A stretch of 64,000 nucleotides of DNA from Mucilaginibacter sp. PPCGB 2223 (GCF_001705515.1 NZ_MDJS01000001.1:2356001-2420000), one strand, 5' to 3'. Positions 56,434 through 64,000 are shown, numbered from the stretch's first letter. Notes: generated by a model from the letters alone, not told the origin. Program-made: numbers and translations.

Positions 56434-57627
56434 CTATTGGTACAGCGTCCGCTTAATGCCCATTTCCAGCCCGCGCAGCTCGGCCAGGCCTCTTAACCGG
56501 CCGATGACCGAATAGCCCGGATAAGTGTTGTAATTCACATCGTCCAGTATTTTATGCCCATGGTCGGGCCGCATGGGTATGGCTACAATACCTTCGCCGC
56601 TATCGGCGCGGCGCTTTTGCTCTTCAATTACATTGCGCATTACGGCATACATATCGGTACTGCCGCCCAGATGATCGGCTTCGAAAAAGCTGCCGTCGGC
56701 CTCGCGCTGTACGTTGCGCAGGTGCAAAAAGTGAATATGTTTACCCAGTTTGGCTGCCATTGCCGGCAGATCGTTTTCAGGATTGGCGCCCAGCGAACCG
56801 GTGCAAAAAGTAATACCATTAGACGGCGATGGGCAGGAGTTTACCACGTCGAGCAAATCCTCTTCATTGCAAACCACGCGCGGCAGGCCCAGTATCGGGA
56901 ACGGCGGGTCATCGGGATGGATGCACATTTTGATACCCAGTTCTTCGGCAGTCGGGATGATCCCTTTCAGAAAATAGGCCAGGTTGGCTTTCAGCACTTT
57001 GGCATCGGTTTGGGCATATTTTTTCAGGTGCTCTTTAAATTCAGGAATGGTAAAGACCTCATCGGTGCCGGGCAGGCCGGCCATAATGGTATTGGTGAGA
57101 TAGTTTTTTTCGCTTTCGCTGATGCTATCCAGATAGGCTTTGGCGGCCTGTTGCTGTGCTGGGGTAAACTCATCAAAAGCTTCGGGGCGCTGCAGGATGT
57201 ACAAATCGAAAGCGGCCAGCGCAGGCGCATCGTAACGCAGGGCCGAAGCATTGTTGGCTAAGCGGTAATCGAGGTTGGTGCGGGTCCAGTCGAGCACGGG
57301 CATAAAGTTGTAGCACACGGTTTTAATGCCCGCCTTCGCGAGATTTTTTAAAGTGGTAATGTATTTTTCGATATAGCCGTCGCGCTCAGGTGCCGCGGTT
57401 TTGATGCTTTCGTGGATATTGACACTTTCGACCACCGACCATACCAGTCCGGCTTTTTCGATGATGCTTTTACGTTCGCTGATCTCTTCAATGCTCCATA
57501 CTTCGCCTGCGGGGATGTGGTGCAGGGCGGTAACTATACCGGTAGCGCCGGTTTGACTGATAGCCGCCAGGGTAACCGGGTCGTTAGGCCCGAACCAGCG
57601 GAAGGTTTGTTCTAAATTGGGTAACAT
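56434..57627 (-). CDS. uxuA: Mannonate dehydratase
   Basis: A 397-residue cytosolic enzyme matching UxuA: N-terminal TFRWFGPNDPVTLAAISQTG and TALHHIPAGEVW, metal-site segments CIHPDDPPFPILGLPRVVCN, GITFCTGSLGANPENDL, HFLHLRNVQ and PMRPDHGHKI near the C-terminus. It dehydrates D-mannonate to 2-keto-3-deoxygluconate in glucuronate breakdown, so it takes up the uronate side chains released by GH115. The other steps (uronate isomerase, mannonate oxidoreductase) are not in this window. It follows GH39 by 69 bp, with a repeat element between them, and is probably read from the same promoter. Confidence 0.95.
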   Translation of the reverse strand: MLPNLEQTFRWFGPNDPVTLAAISQTGATGIVTALHHIPAGEVWSIEEISERKSIIEKAGLVWSVVESVNIHESIKTAAPERDGYIEKYITTLKNLAKAGIKTVCYNFMPVLDWTRTNLDYRLANNASALRYDAPALAAFDLYILQRPEAFDEFTPAQQQAAKAYLDSISESEKNYLTNTIMAGLPGTDEVFTIPEFKEHLKKYAQTDAKVLKANLAYFLKGIIPTAEELGIKMCIHPDDPPFPILGLPRVVCNEEDLLDVVNSCPSPSNGITFCTGSLGANPENDLPAMAAKLGKHIHFLHLRNVQREADGSFFEADHLGGSTDMYAVMRNVIEEQKRRADSGEGIVAIPMRPDHGHKILDDVNYNTYPGYSVIGRLRGLAELRGLEMGIKRTLYQ

Positions 57628-57640
57628 ATGCTTGGTAATA

Positions 57641-57733
57641 AGCCCCCTCTAAATCTCCCCCGGAAGGGGAGACTTTATGAAAGGCGAGTTCACATTTTAA
57701 AGCCCTCCCTTCAGGGGAGGGTTGGGTGGGGCC
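57641..57733 (-). repeat. Palindromic element between GH39 and uxuA
   Basis: A 93-bp inverted copy of the element in icmF (22085-22161): in reverse it starts GGCCCCACCCAACCCTCCCC and ends GATTTAGAGGGGGCT. The right-half 33 bases match icmF copy 2 at 32 of 33 positions. The spacer between the two hairpins is longer here. Its outer part encodes the last dozen residues of the GH39 protein. Confidence 0.75.
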
Positions 57734-59295
57734 AACCTCTTCAACTCCACTAAATACACATCGTTCTCCCGCATCGGCAATTCCTTTTCAAATACACCAT
57801 TGGCCGGAACTTTTACCGTTGTAACCACCGGAGCGCCGTTATTGGCCTGTTTAATTTGCAGCACCTGCTGTTTAGTTAATTGCGATGGCGAATGCATATC
57901 GAAATAAGTAGCATAAGCATCGTTGGCGCGGTAACCGGTTTTATATACATACATTTTGTAAGTGCCGGGCTTTAGGTTTTTGACGGATATCCTGGCATTG
58001 CCCAGCGTTTTGGCGGGCAGATCGCGTTTGTAAAACACCTGGTCGTTTACCGAATCGCCGGGGTGGGTGATGGTAAAATCCCAGAGCAATAACTGCACGT
58101 TGCCATTTTTATCGCGACAGGCAATGCTGTTTTCATCGTTATTCTTCAGTTCGGTATCGCTTAGCCTGTTTAAAAACTCAAAGGCGTAATAAGCCGGTTT
58201 TTTAATATCCTGGTAATTAAGCAGGCCGAAACCGCCGTGGAAAGGCGTCATCCTCGGGCCGGCCTCTTCAAAAATATCGGTAAACGTCCAGTACGACATG
58301 GAGTTGACCGCACCCGATGCTTTTTTGATCTTATCTAAAATATATGGCGCTTCAAAATAACTGTCGTGTATCGGGTCGGACGGGGTGTACGACGCGCTCC
58401 ACTCGGTATAATGCAGCTCGAGGTTGGGCATGGCCGAGCTTTTAATCTGTTGCTTTACGCGGAGCATATCGCCCGCGACAGCATCCTTATCCTGGCTGAC
58501 GATGACGCCCGTAGTACCCGTCTGATCTAAAAAGCCCTGTTTTACGCCATAAGTATGTGTGCTGATGAAATCGACAGGCACTTTATTATCCGCGCAAAAG
58601 CCGATCATTTCGGGTATCCAGCCGTTGCCCGCAGTTGCCGGCCCGCCGACGCGGTAATCTTTCGAAACCGATTTGATGGTATTGGCCGTTTCGCGGTAAA
58701 GCTTAAAATAATCGGCCTGGTCGCCGCTGAAGAAAAGGTTTTTCAGGTTAGGCTCGTTCCACACCTCGAAGTACCAGGTTTTAACTTCTGCCGCACCGTA
58801 ACGTTCGGTAAAATGATCCACCAGGTGTTTGATGAGGCCGTTCCACTTCTGATAATCTTTGGGCGGGGTGATATTGCCCCTCCACCAGAAAACGGTTTTG
58901 TTGCCGCTGGCCAGGGCGTTGGGCATAAAGCCCAGCTCGACGAAAGGCTTCATGTTGATGCTGAGCAGAAAATCGAACAGCTCATCGATATACTGAAAGT
59001 TATACACCGGGTTGCCTCTCCGGTCTTCCTGGTAAACGCCCATATCATCGGTAAGCAAACCGTGGAAGCGGATGTACCTGAAACCGCACCCGGCACGCGT
59101 TAACCGCAGTTGCCGTTGCCAGTCGGCGCGCAGGCCTTCGTTGGCGCGCCCCGCTCCTACGCAGAAATTGTAACTGCGGTTAAAGGCGCCTTTTGCCTGC
59201 CCGGCATCTACTGTAATTACCCGGTTTTGCTGGGCGAAAGCCGGTTGGCAAACCGCCAGCAGCAGGGCAATAAATAAAGGTTTACAACTATTCAT
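57697..59295 (-). CDS. GH39-type beta-xylosidase, secreted
   Basis: About 532 residues: signal peptide MNSCKPLFIALLLAVCQPAFA, then a GH39 barrel with WYFEVWNEPN (acid/base Glu181) and ELHYTEWSAS (nucleophile Glu298), and a C-terminal beta domain. GH39 enzymes release xylose from the non-reducing end of xylo-oligosaccharides. ATG 59295 is preferred, but ATG 59316 is possible. The last residues, KRLAPPNPPLKGGL, are encoded by the repeat element at 57641-57733, so the true C-terminus was rewritten by the element. AATCGATT sites lie upstream at 59411. Confidence 0.85.
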   Translation of the reverse strand: MNSCKPLFIALLLAVCQPAFAQQNRVITVDAGQAKGAFNRSYNFCVGAGRANEGLRADWQRQLRLTRAGCGFRYIRFHGLLTDDMGVYQEDRRGNPVYNFQYIDELFDFLLSINMKPFVELGFMPNALASGNKTVFWWRGNITPPKDYQKWNGLIKHLVDHFTERYGAAEVKTWYFEVWNEPNLKNLFFSGDQADYFKLYRETANTIKSVSKDYRVGGPATAGNGWIPEMIGFCADNKVPVDFISTHTYGVKQGFLDQTGTTGVIVSQDKDAVAGDMLRVKQQIKSSAMPNLELHYTEWSASYTPSDPIHDSYFEAPYILDKIKKASGAVNSMSYWTFTDIFEEAGPRMTPFHGGFGLLNYQDIKKPAYYAFEFLNRLSDTELKNNDENSIACRDKNGNVQLLLWDFTITHPGDSVNDQVFYKRDLPAKTLGNARISVKNLKPGTYKMYVYKTGYRANDAYATYFDMHSPSQLTKQQVLQIKQANNGAPVVTTVKVPANGVFEKELPMRENDVYLVELKRLAPPNPPLKGGL

Positions 59296-59409
59296 AAACT
59301 GACCGTTACGTAGCATTTAAATTACAAAAACCGAAAAATCAGAAAAAGAACTTAATTTAGATTTACTGATCTTAGCCAGGGTGAAAATAGAGACAATAAT
59401 CGAAATTAA

Positions 59410-59450
59410 GTAATCGATTGCCTAAAAATATTTTGCCTGTAATTGATTAT
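59410..59450. promoter_or_regulatory. AATCGATT operator(s) between GH39 and LacI
   Basis: TAATCGATTG (59411-59420) is a near-perfect palindrome, and a weaker relative, AATTGATTAT, follows at 59441-59450. They lie about 115-155 bp upstream of the GH39 start and about 85-125 bp before the LacI-family gene. They match the sites at 47189 and 47499. Confidence 0.6.
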
Positions 59451-59499
59451 TTAGTTAAATTAGTTTATATTTAATAGCGCATCGGCAGTCGATATTTTG

Positions 59500-59509
59500 T
59501 AATCGATTT
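59500..59509. promoter_or_regulatory. AATCGATT site just before LacI-family gene
   Basis: TAATCGATTT ends 25 bp before the regulator's ATG (59535), where it would allow the regulator to control its own synthesis. Same core as the other sites in the locus. Confidence 0.55.
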
Positions 59510-59534
59510 TTGCCGATACCTGCCAAGCTCCTGT

Positions 59535-60563
59535 ATGCACAAACCTGCCAAAGAGATCACGATTTACGATATAGCCGCCAAGCTGAACCTATCGGCCGCC
59601 ACCGTTAGCCGCAGCCTGAACGATATGCCCGGCGTAAATGCCAAAACCAAAAAAAAGATTGTTGAAACCGCCCGGGCCATGGGCTACAGCTCAAACGCCT
59701 TTGCCAGCAACCTGCGCACCAAGCGCAGCAACACCATAGGCGTGATTGTGCCGCGGCTGAACAGTACCTTTATGTCGGACGTGATTGCCGGGATGGAGAA
59801 GATTGCCAACGAGGCTAATTACAACCTGATCATCAGCCAATCGCTCGAGACGATGAAGAAAGAGATCAGCAACAGCAAAACCATGTATAACAACCGGGTG
59901 GATGGTTTGCTGATTTCGCTTGCTTATGATACCGATAACATCGACCATCTCGAAAACTTCCTCAGCCGCAACATCCCGGTCATCTTTTTCGACCGGATTT
60001 ATGAGCACCGCACCTGCCCTAATATCCATATCGATAATTTTAAGGCAGCTTACGATATTACCCGCCACCTGATCGACCAGGGCTGCAAGCGCATAGCGCA
60101 CATAGGCGCCACCGGCCTGCGCAACGTGTACGCCGAGCGCTACAACGGCTATAAAAAAGCTTTGCTGGATAGCGGCCTGCCTGCAGACGATGACCTGCTC
60201 ATTATAAACGACCTGAGCGCCAAAGCGGGCCAGGAAGCCGGCGAACATATCCTGAAAATGCAACCTATGCCCGATGCCGTTTTTGCCGCTAACGATATTT
60301 GCGCCATCAACTGCATGCTGGTGCTCAAACGGGCCGGTATCAAAATACCCGAACAGGTAGCCTTTGCCGGTTTTAACAACGACCCGGCAGCCTGCATCAT
60401 CGAACCTAACCTCACCACCGTTAACTACAAAGGCTACGAAATGGGCGAAGTTGCTGCCAAGATTTTAATTGACCATTTGACGCAGAATGATAATTTGCGA
60501 CTGACGCATAGCCTTATATTAAGGCATGAGTTGTTGGTGCGGGGGTCGTCGGTGAGGGGGTGA
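59535..60563 (+). CDS. LacI-family transcriptional regulator
   Basis: A 342-residue regulator: N-terminal LacI HTH (EITIYDIAAKLNLSAATVSR and hinge helix near residues 50-58), then a periplasmic-binding-protein-like sensor (TIGVIVPRLNSTFMSDVIAG; FDRIYEHRTCPNIHIDN). LacI members bind palindromes with a central CG, which fits the AATCGATT sites upstream of GH10/GH115, SusC/SusD, GH39 and this gene. The likely inducer is a xylan or glucuronate-derived sugar. It is the only sugar-type regulator in the locus, so it is the natural candidate for all of these sites. Confidence 0.9.
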   Translation: MHKPAKEITIYDIAAKLNLSAATVSRSLNDMPGVNAKTKKKIVETARAMGYSSNAFASNLRTKRSNTIGVIVPRLNSTFMSDVIAGMEKIANEANYNLIISQSLETMKKEISNSKTMYNNRVDGLLISLAYDTDNIDHLENFLSRNIPVIFFDRIYEHRTCPNIHIDNFKAAYDITRHLIDQGCKRIAHIGATGLRNVYAERYNGYKKALLDSGLPADDDLLIINDLSAKAGQEAGEHILKMQPMPDAVFAANDICAINCMLVLKRAGIKIPEQVAFAGFNNDPAACIIEPNLTTVNYKGYEMGEVAAKILIDHLTQNDNLRLTHSLILRHELLVRGSSVRG

Positions 60564-60582
60564 TAAACTATAGCATTTATTC

Positions 60583-60649
60583 CGCTCATCGAAGTCTCAG
60601 ATTTCGATGCCTTATGCTGCGGCTCTGAAGCTCGACATACTTCAAACAA
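60583..60649. repeat. TCGAAG-type palindromic repeat after LacI stop
   Basis: CGCTCATCGAAGTCTCAGAT then TTCGATGCCTTATGCTGC and CTCGACATACTTC. It begins 20 bp after the LacI stop. It shares CGCTCATC-AAG, TTCGATGCC-TATG and CTCGAC with the copy at 61533-61616. Confidence 0.6.
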
Positions 60650-60700
60650 TATATATTTCATATCTAAAATACTTATCTTAACAGTATTAAACAGCCCAAC

Positions 60701-61522
60701 ATGTTTACAACTGCTACTACCATCGATGAAGTTATTGAAAAGCTAACTACTATTATTGCCCAATGCGAGCAGCAACCTGGTAGCCGGCTTGGGTATTTTG
60801 CAACCTTGTATTTAAAAGTTACGGCGGCGGTAAAATTGGGTATAGCCAATAACCAGTTTCAAAACGGGCCGCGTATGGAGCAGTTGGATGTAACTTTTGC
60901 TAACCGTTACCTCGATGCATACTACCAATGGCAGCAAAAGCAAGAGCCTACGGCATCGTGGAAACTGGCTTTTCAATCGGCGCAAAAGTCGTCGGTTTTG
61001 ATATTGGAGCACTTGTTACTGGGTATGAGCGCACATATTAACCTCGATCTGGGTATTGCCACTGCACAAACTGTCGGCAGTGCGCCGTTGCAGGATATCC
61101 GTCATGATTTTGATATTCTGAACACGATTATCGGCGGCTTAACAAACGGCGTATTGGCAGAGTTGGACCAGGTTTCGCCCCTGCTGTCGTTATTGGGCCT
61201 GCATGCGGGTAATACAAATTCGGTGCTCATCCAGTTCAGTATCGAAAATGCGCGCGACGGAGCCTGGTGCTTTGCCGAAGAACTGTATGGCAAAACGGGT
61301 GACGATTGGGAACAGGCTATTCGCGGACGCGATCAAAATATCCTACAGGTCGGCAAAAGCCTTATCGGGCAAACCGGCCTGCTGGCATTTACCGTGTGGG
61401 TCATCCATATTTTTGAGTGGAAGAATCCTGTAAAAATCATCAGGGCATTATCGGGCACCAAAAAGCAGCATTTTACTGTGGGTAAAAATCTCCCGGCAGC
61501 TCCGGTGTCTGTCTCTGGTTGA
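60701..61522 (+). CDS. DUF5995 family protein
   Basis: A 273-residue cytosolic protein of the DUF5995 family: TIDEVIEKLTTIIAQCEQQ, RLGYFATLYLKVTAAVKLGI, DVTFANRYLDAYYQW, LEHLLLGMSAHINLDLGIAT, and RGRDQNILQVGKSLIGQ. All-alpha, no known activity. It contains a conserved His-x-Asn-x-Asp that may bind a metal. It lies between two copies of the TCGAAG repeat. The xylan locus ends before it. Confidence 0.7.
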   Translation: MFTTATTIDEVIEKLTTIIAQCEQQPGSRLGYFATLYLKVTAAVKLGIANNQFQNGPRMEQLDVTFANRYLDAYYQWQQKQEPTASWKLAFQSAQKSSVLILEHLLLGMSAHINLDLGIATAQTVGSAPLQDIRHDFDILNTIIGGLTNGVLAELDQVSPLLSLLGLHAGNTNSVLIQFSIENARDGAWCFAEELYGKTGDDWEQAIRGRDQNILQVGKSLIGQTGLLAFTVWVIHIFEWKNPVKIIRALSGTKKQHFTVGKNLPAAPVSVSG

Positions 61523-61532
61523 GGCCAGCCCC

Positions 61533-61616
61533 CGCTCATCAAAGCACCCCGACTTCGATGCCCTATGACACGAGTCTGAGACTCGACGCATACAGATCCG
61601 AAGTCAGAGACTTTGG
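61533..61616. repeat. TCGAAG-type palindromic repeat after DUF5995 stop
   Basis: CGCTCATCAAAGCACCCCGA then CTTCGATGCCCTATGAC, GAGTCTGAGACTCGACGCAT and CCGAAGTCAGAGACTTTGG. GAGTCTGAGACTC is a near-perfect palindrome. It starts 11 bp after the DUF5995 stop. Confidence 0.6.
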
Positions 61617-61739
61617 ACAGCACTAATAACAACCATCCCTCTGTTAACAACCCCAAAAAAGTCCCTTCATTGTCAACTTTAAAGGCTGCCGTATGTTATC
61701 CAAACATTTTGCTTTTCCTTTGAAAAAAATCAAATAGCT

Positions 61740-62534
61740 ATGAATCTCGAACTAAAAAATAAGACTGCTTTTATCAGCGGTTCGACGGCGGGCATAGGCT
61801 TTGCCATTGCCGAAAGTTTATTGCGCGAGGGCGCTTCGGTGATCATCAACGGCCGCACACCCGCCAGTATCGATAAGGCGGTTGCCGAATTAAAACAGGT
61901 GAGCAACGAAGCTGATGTAAGGGGCATCGCAGCCGACTTTTCGAAACCCGAAGAGGTGTACGAACTGATCGGCAAACTGCCCGATGTGGATATCCTGATC
62001 AATAACGCCGGGATATTTGAGCCCAAGGCTTTTACCGATATCCCCGACGAAGACTGGTTTCGTTTTTTTGATGTGAACGTGATGAGCGGCGTGCGGCTCT
62101 CGCGCCACCTGCTGCCCAAAATGCTGGCCAAAAACTGGGGGCGCATCATTTTTATATCGAGCGAATCGGCGGTGTTTATCCCCGACGAGATGATCCATTA
62201 CGGCATGACGAAAACTGCGCAGCTTGCCGTGAGCCGCGGCCTGGCCGAACTGACCAAAGGGACAGGCGTTACCGTAAACTCGATATTGCCGGGGCCCACA
62301 CGCTCGCGCGGAGTGGAAGGGTTTATCGAAGATATGGCCAAATCGGGTAACACGTCAACCACCCAGGTTGAAACCGACTTTTTTAAAAATTTGCGGCCCA
62401 CATCGCTCCTGCAGCGCTTTGCTACGGTAACCGAGGTGGCCAATACGGTAACGTATTATGTGAGCCCTCTGGCTTCGGCTACCAACGGGGCAGCTATCCG
62501 GGTTGAGGGCGGGTTGATCCGGTCGATACTGTAA
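61740..62534 (+). CDS. SDR-family oxidoreductase
   Basis: A 264-residue classical SDR: GSTAGIGFAIAE (residues 14-25) for NAD(P), DILINNAGIFEP, and Ser-Tyr-Lys residues in FISSESAVFIPDEMIHYGMTK. C-terminal VEGGLIRS is typical. Substrate unknown. It is a lone gene with its own terminator, and not close kin of the SDR at 15150. Confidence 0.85.
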   Translation: MNLELKNKTAFISGSTAGIGFAIAESLLREGASVIINGRTPASIDKAVAELKQVSNEADVRGIAADFSKPEEVYELIGKLPDVDILINNAGIFEPKAFTDIPDEDWFRFFDVNVMSGVRLSRHLLPKMLAKNWGRIIFISSESAVFIPDEMIHYGMTKTAQLAVSRGLAELTKGTGVTVNSILPGPTRSRGVEGFIEDMAKSGNTSTTQVETDFFKNLRPTSLLQRFATVTEVANTVTYYVSPLASATNGAAIRVEGGLIRSIL

Positions 62535-62550
62535 AAATCTTGTTTATTAA

Positions 62551-62585
62551 AAATCCGCAGGCCTAAAAAACTGCGGGTTTTTTGT
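62551..62585 (+). terminator. Intrinsic terminator after SDR gene
   Basis: AAATCCGCAG (62551-62560) pairs with CTGCGGGTTT (62571-62580), with one T-G pair, around a 10-base loop, and a T-run follows. Confidence 0.8.
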
Positions 62586-62664
62586 TATTTCTCCCAAAAA
62601 ATCCGTATATTGTATGTTTAGCCAAAGCATTCGAAGCTGAATGCGTTACACCTTCACAACACAC

Positions 62665-62794
62665 ATGGGTATACCCATTAATACCCATGCCGTACCCATG
62701 TGCCCGATGGGTATGGAATACTGAAAAAGTGCATTTGGAGCTAATGGAAGAGGATAAAACCGGAAATACTGTTGAAATACCCATAAATACCCAT
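62665..62794. repeat. Cluster of seven ATGGGTA words
   Basis: ATGGGTA or its complement TACCCAT occurs at 62665, 62672, 62682, 62693, 62707, 62778 and 62788. The first two form a perfect 14-bp palindrome, ATGGGTATACCCAT. Random expectation for a 7-mer on both strands in 130 bp is far below one. Confidence 0.75.
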
Positions 62795-62947
62795 GTGCGG
62801 GACAATAGAATCAGGCGACAAGAGTTTTTCGAAATCGCATAAATTCAGGGGCTTAAAGCATCCGTGACCGCTGTGCCGTTTTGTGGTTGCAAGCATTTTA
62901 AATACATTTGCTTACTGACCCATTTTTATAAACCAACAGCCGGATAA

Positions 62948-63202
62948 ATGACTGATAAACAAGTTACGCTTGCACAGATACGCTATAATACTGACAGTGA
63001 CGGACAAACGCTATGCTGGCGGCTGATACTCGACGGCCAGGAAGTATTGGTAGAATCGGTAAATATCGAAGCCCCGGTATTTACCTCGCGCGACTGGATG
63101 GAAGACATCGAACGGTTTAAGCACCACATCTCCGTACGCAACTGCTGCGTTACCATTAACGCCGCCGGCGAAGCGATCATAACCTCGCCTGATAACTCCT
63201 AA
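62948..63202 (+). CDS. Hypothetical protein, 84 residues
   Basis: A small acidic cytosolic protein: MTDKQVTLAQIRYNTDSDG, LCWRLILDGQEVLVESVN, then DWMEDIERFKHHISVRNCCV. Predicted as a beta-beta-alpha-type small domain with two adjacent cysteines (NCC). No family is recognised. It has ATG and a normal codon pattern like its neighbours, and sits alone after the ATGGGTA cluster. Confidence 0.55.
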   Translation: MTDKQVTLAQIRYNTDSDGQTLCWRLILDGQEVLVESVNIEAPVFTSRDWMEDIERFKHHISVRNCCVTINAAGEAIITSPDNS

Positions 63203-63431
63203 GACTTATATTTTTGCTATAGCAAGCTGGCCCGGCGTTTAACCCCCGCCATAAAAATTAAAAAATTGCGGCTTTGTTCCCGGCTTTTTTGCTTATATTT
63301 AATATATAATCCTTACAGCCAATATCAATTGACCTAAATAAAGTTCGAACTAATTAAATCTTTTATACCACTACGGCGTTATAAATTATAACCCGAACCG
63401 GATTTGTTTTTTAATATAATTGATTTCAATC

Positions 63432-63749
63432 ATGAGCCAGCTAAGCGAAATAAAATGTCCTGTTTGCGCTCAATGGAGCAACTGGACTGGTAAAGTAGAT
63501 GCAAAATGCCCGCACTGCGGTGCACAACTCGAACCTGAACATCTTAAATACGAACAGGAGAAAAAGGCCCGCACCGAACAAACCAAAGAGAGTAGTTACC
63601 TGATTATCAAGGATACCGACGATACCATCGTTCAAATGGGCAAACAATTTGTAAACTGGCTGCGATGGTCGACCTTTTTTGGCATATCGGTCATCTATTT
63701 TTTTGTAGCGTTGATGATCCTCGTATTCGGCGTGGTTGCGTTGGTGTAA
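63432..63749 (+). CDS. Small zinc-ribbon membrane protein
   Basis: About 105 residues with an N-terminal zinc ribbon (KCPVCAQWSNWTGKVDAKCP, then HCGAQLEPEH, four cysteines in two C-x-x-C pairs) and a single C-terminal membrane helix (WSTFFGISVIYFFVALMILV). Such proteins may sense or hold zinc at the membrane, but no function is known to me. ATG 63432 is preferred to the TTG at 63420. It converges with the partial gene at the right edge. Confidence 0.65.
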   Translation: MSQLSEIKCPVCAQWSNWTGKVDAKCPHCGAQLEPEHLKYEQEKKARTEQTKESSYLIIKDTDDTIVQMGKQFVNWLRWSTFFGISVIYFFVALMILVFGVVALV

Positions 63750-63762
63750 GAAATGATATCGC

Positions 63763-64000
63763 CTACTTTTTAAGTATAAATATACGCTCGATAGTACCGG
63801 GCGTTATGCCATCAAATAAAGTTGAGGTAGTGCGGTGAAAGGTAAACGCTGCAGGGGTTAGCCGGGTTATTTTGCAAGGCAAAACCTGGTTGTTCGCAGC
63901 GATCATCTCAAAAGTGGTATCCGATTTTAGGACGTAAGTACCGCTGCTTGCGGTCAGATCGGGAGCCGTATTACCAAAAGTGAACGCCTGGCTCCAGGTG
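63763..64000 (-). CDS. C-terminal part of an unidentified protein (cut by window edge)
   Basis: The minus strand from 64000 to the stop at 63763 is open for about 79 codons: TWSQAFTFGNTAPDLTASSG, then TYVLKSDTTFEMIAANNQVL, KITRLTPAAFTFHR and IERIFILKK. The alternating polar/hydrophobic pattern suggests a beta-rich, lipocalin-like or other extracytoplasmic domain, but I do not assign a family. No start is in the window. Confidence 0.55.
   Translation of the reverse strand, partial: TWSQAFTFGNTAPDLTASSGTYVLKSDTTFEMIAANNQVLPCKITRLTPAAFTFHRTTSTLFDGITPGTIERIFILKK

Larger units (their letters stand above)
62535..62947. other. Intergenic stretch with terminator and ATGGGTA cluster
   Basis: This 413-bp stretch holds the SDR terminator (62551-62585) and seven copies of ATGGGTA (either strand) at 62665-62794. 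A plus-strand open frame of 86 codons covers the cluster, but it has a TTG start and no recognisable protein features, and I do not call it a gene. Confidence 0.5.

Noticed and set aside
56554..57261. 235-codon open frame antisense to uxuA
   Set aside because: It overlaps the well-supported uxuA gene and reads as an unlikely Gly/His/Gln-rich protein.
40471..60563. Whole xylan locus as a mobile or recently acquired island
   Set aside because: No integrase, transposase, tRNA or flanking direct repeat was seen, and base composition looks like that of the neighbours by eye.
62582..62842. 86-codon frame over the ATGGGTA cluster
   Set aside because: TTG start inside a terminator, odd composition and no family features; the DNA repeats explain the region better.

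Overview
The window looks like the chromosome of a Bacteroidota soil or plant-associated bacterium, most like Sphingobacteriaceae (Mucilaginibacter/Pedobacter type). The evidence is a SusC/SusD pair inside a xylan-utilisation locus, Bacteroidota-type promoters (TTG, 19-21 bp, TAnnTTTG), no usable Shine-Dalgarno sequences, many lipoproteins and TonB receptors, and families typical of that group (DUF4397, DUF4846, fused IcmF). This is a judgement from family content, not a database match. No rRNA, tRNA, CRISPR array, prophage or insertion sequence is visible.

Layout. 1-7.6 kb: end of rpsT with a clear promoter, then small membrane, secreted and DUF proteins, including a TMEM175-type channel gene broken by one frameshift and a DedA protein. 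7.6-18.1 kb: a seven-gene minus-strand run, read from 18068 down: OafA-type acyltransferase, KAS III (FabH-like), SDR reductase, second OafA-type acyltransferase, a 1304-residue secreted protein with three tandem CE7-type esterase units, an outer-membrane barrel, and a single-unit CE7-type esterase. This looks like an envelope acyl-addition/acyl-removal system and is my main candidate for something undescribed. 18.2-31.4 kb: housekeeping and accessory genes: a radical SAM protein, a higBA toxin-antitoxin pair with a well-formed promoter/operator, a KGG mini-protein, IcmF mutase (with palindromic repeat DNA in frame in its linkers), a TonB-type barrel, an AraC mini-operon, an M15 peptidase, DUF4846 and acyl-ACP desaturase. 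31.5-39.7 kb: an exopolysaccharide locus: divergent GH5, then histidine kinase, BcsB-like protein, a GT2 synthase with an MshEN-like N-terminus, and a polytopic membrane protein.

40.5-60.6 kb: a glucuronoxylan utilisation locus. Outside the cell or in the periplasm, two GH10 xylanases (one with a carbohydrate-binding module inserted in the barrel), GH115 alpha-glucuronidase, GH43, GH39 and a CE4 deacetylase would trim decorated xylan; SusC/SusD import oligosaccharides; UxuA handles the uronate branch. A LacI-family regulator lies at the far end. Sites with the core AATCGATT occur upstream of the GH10/GH115 genes, upstream of susC, and between GH39 and the regulator, which fits local control of the whole locus. 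A related but longer inverted repeat (core AAATCGGTTT) precedes GH43. 60.7-64 kb: DUF5995, an SDR, a patch with seven ATGGGTA copies, small hypotheticals and a partial gene at the right edge.

The window also carries several families of short palindromic repeats placed just after stop codons or inside genes, and a decayed copy of the GH115 3' end whose differences from the live gene are partly synonymous only.
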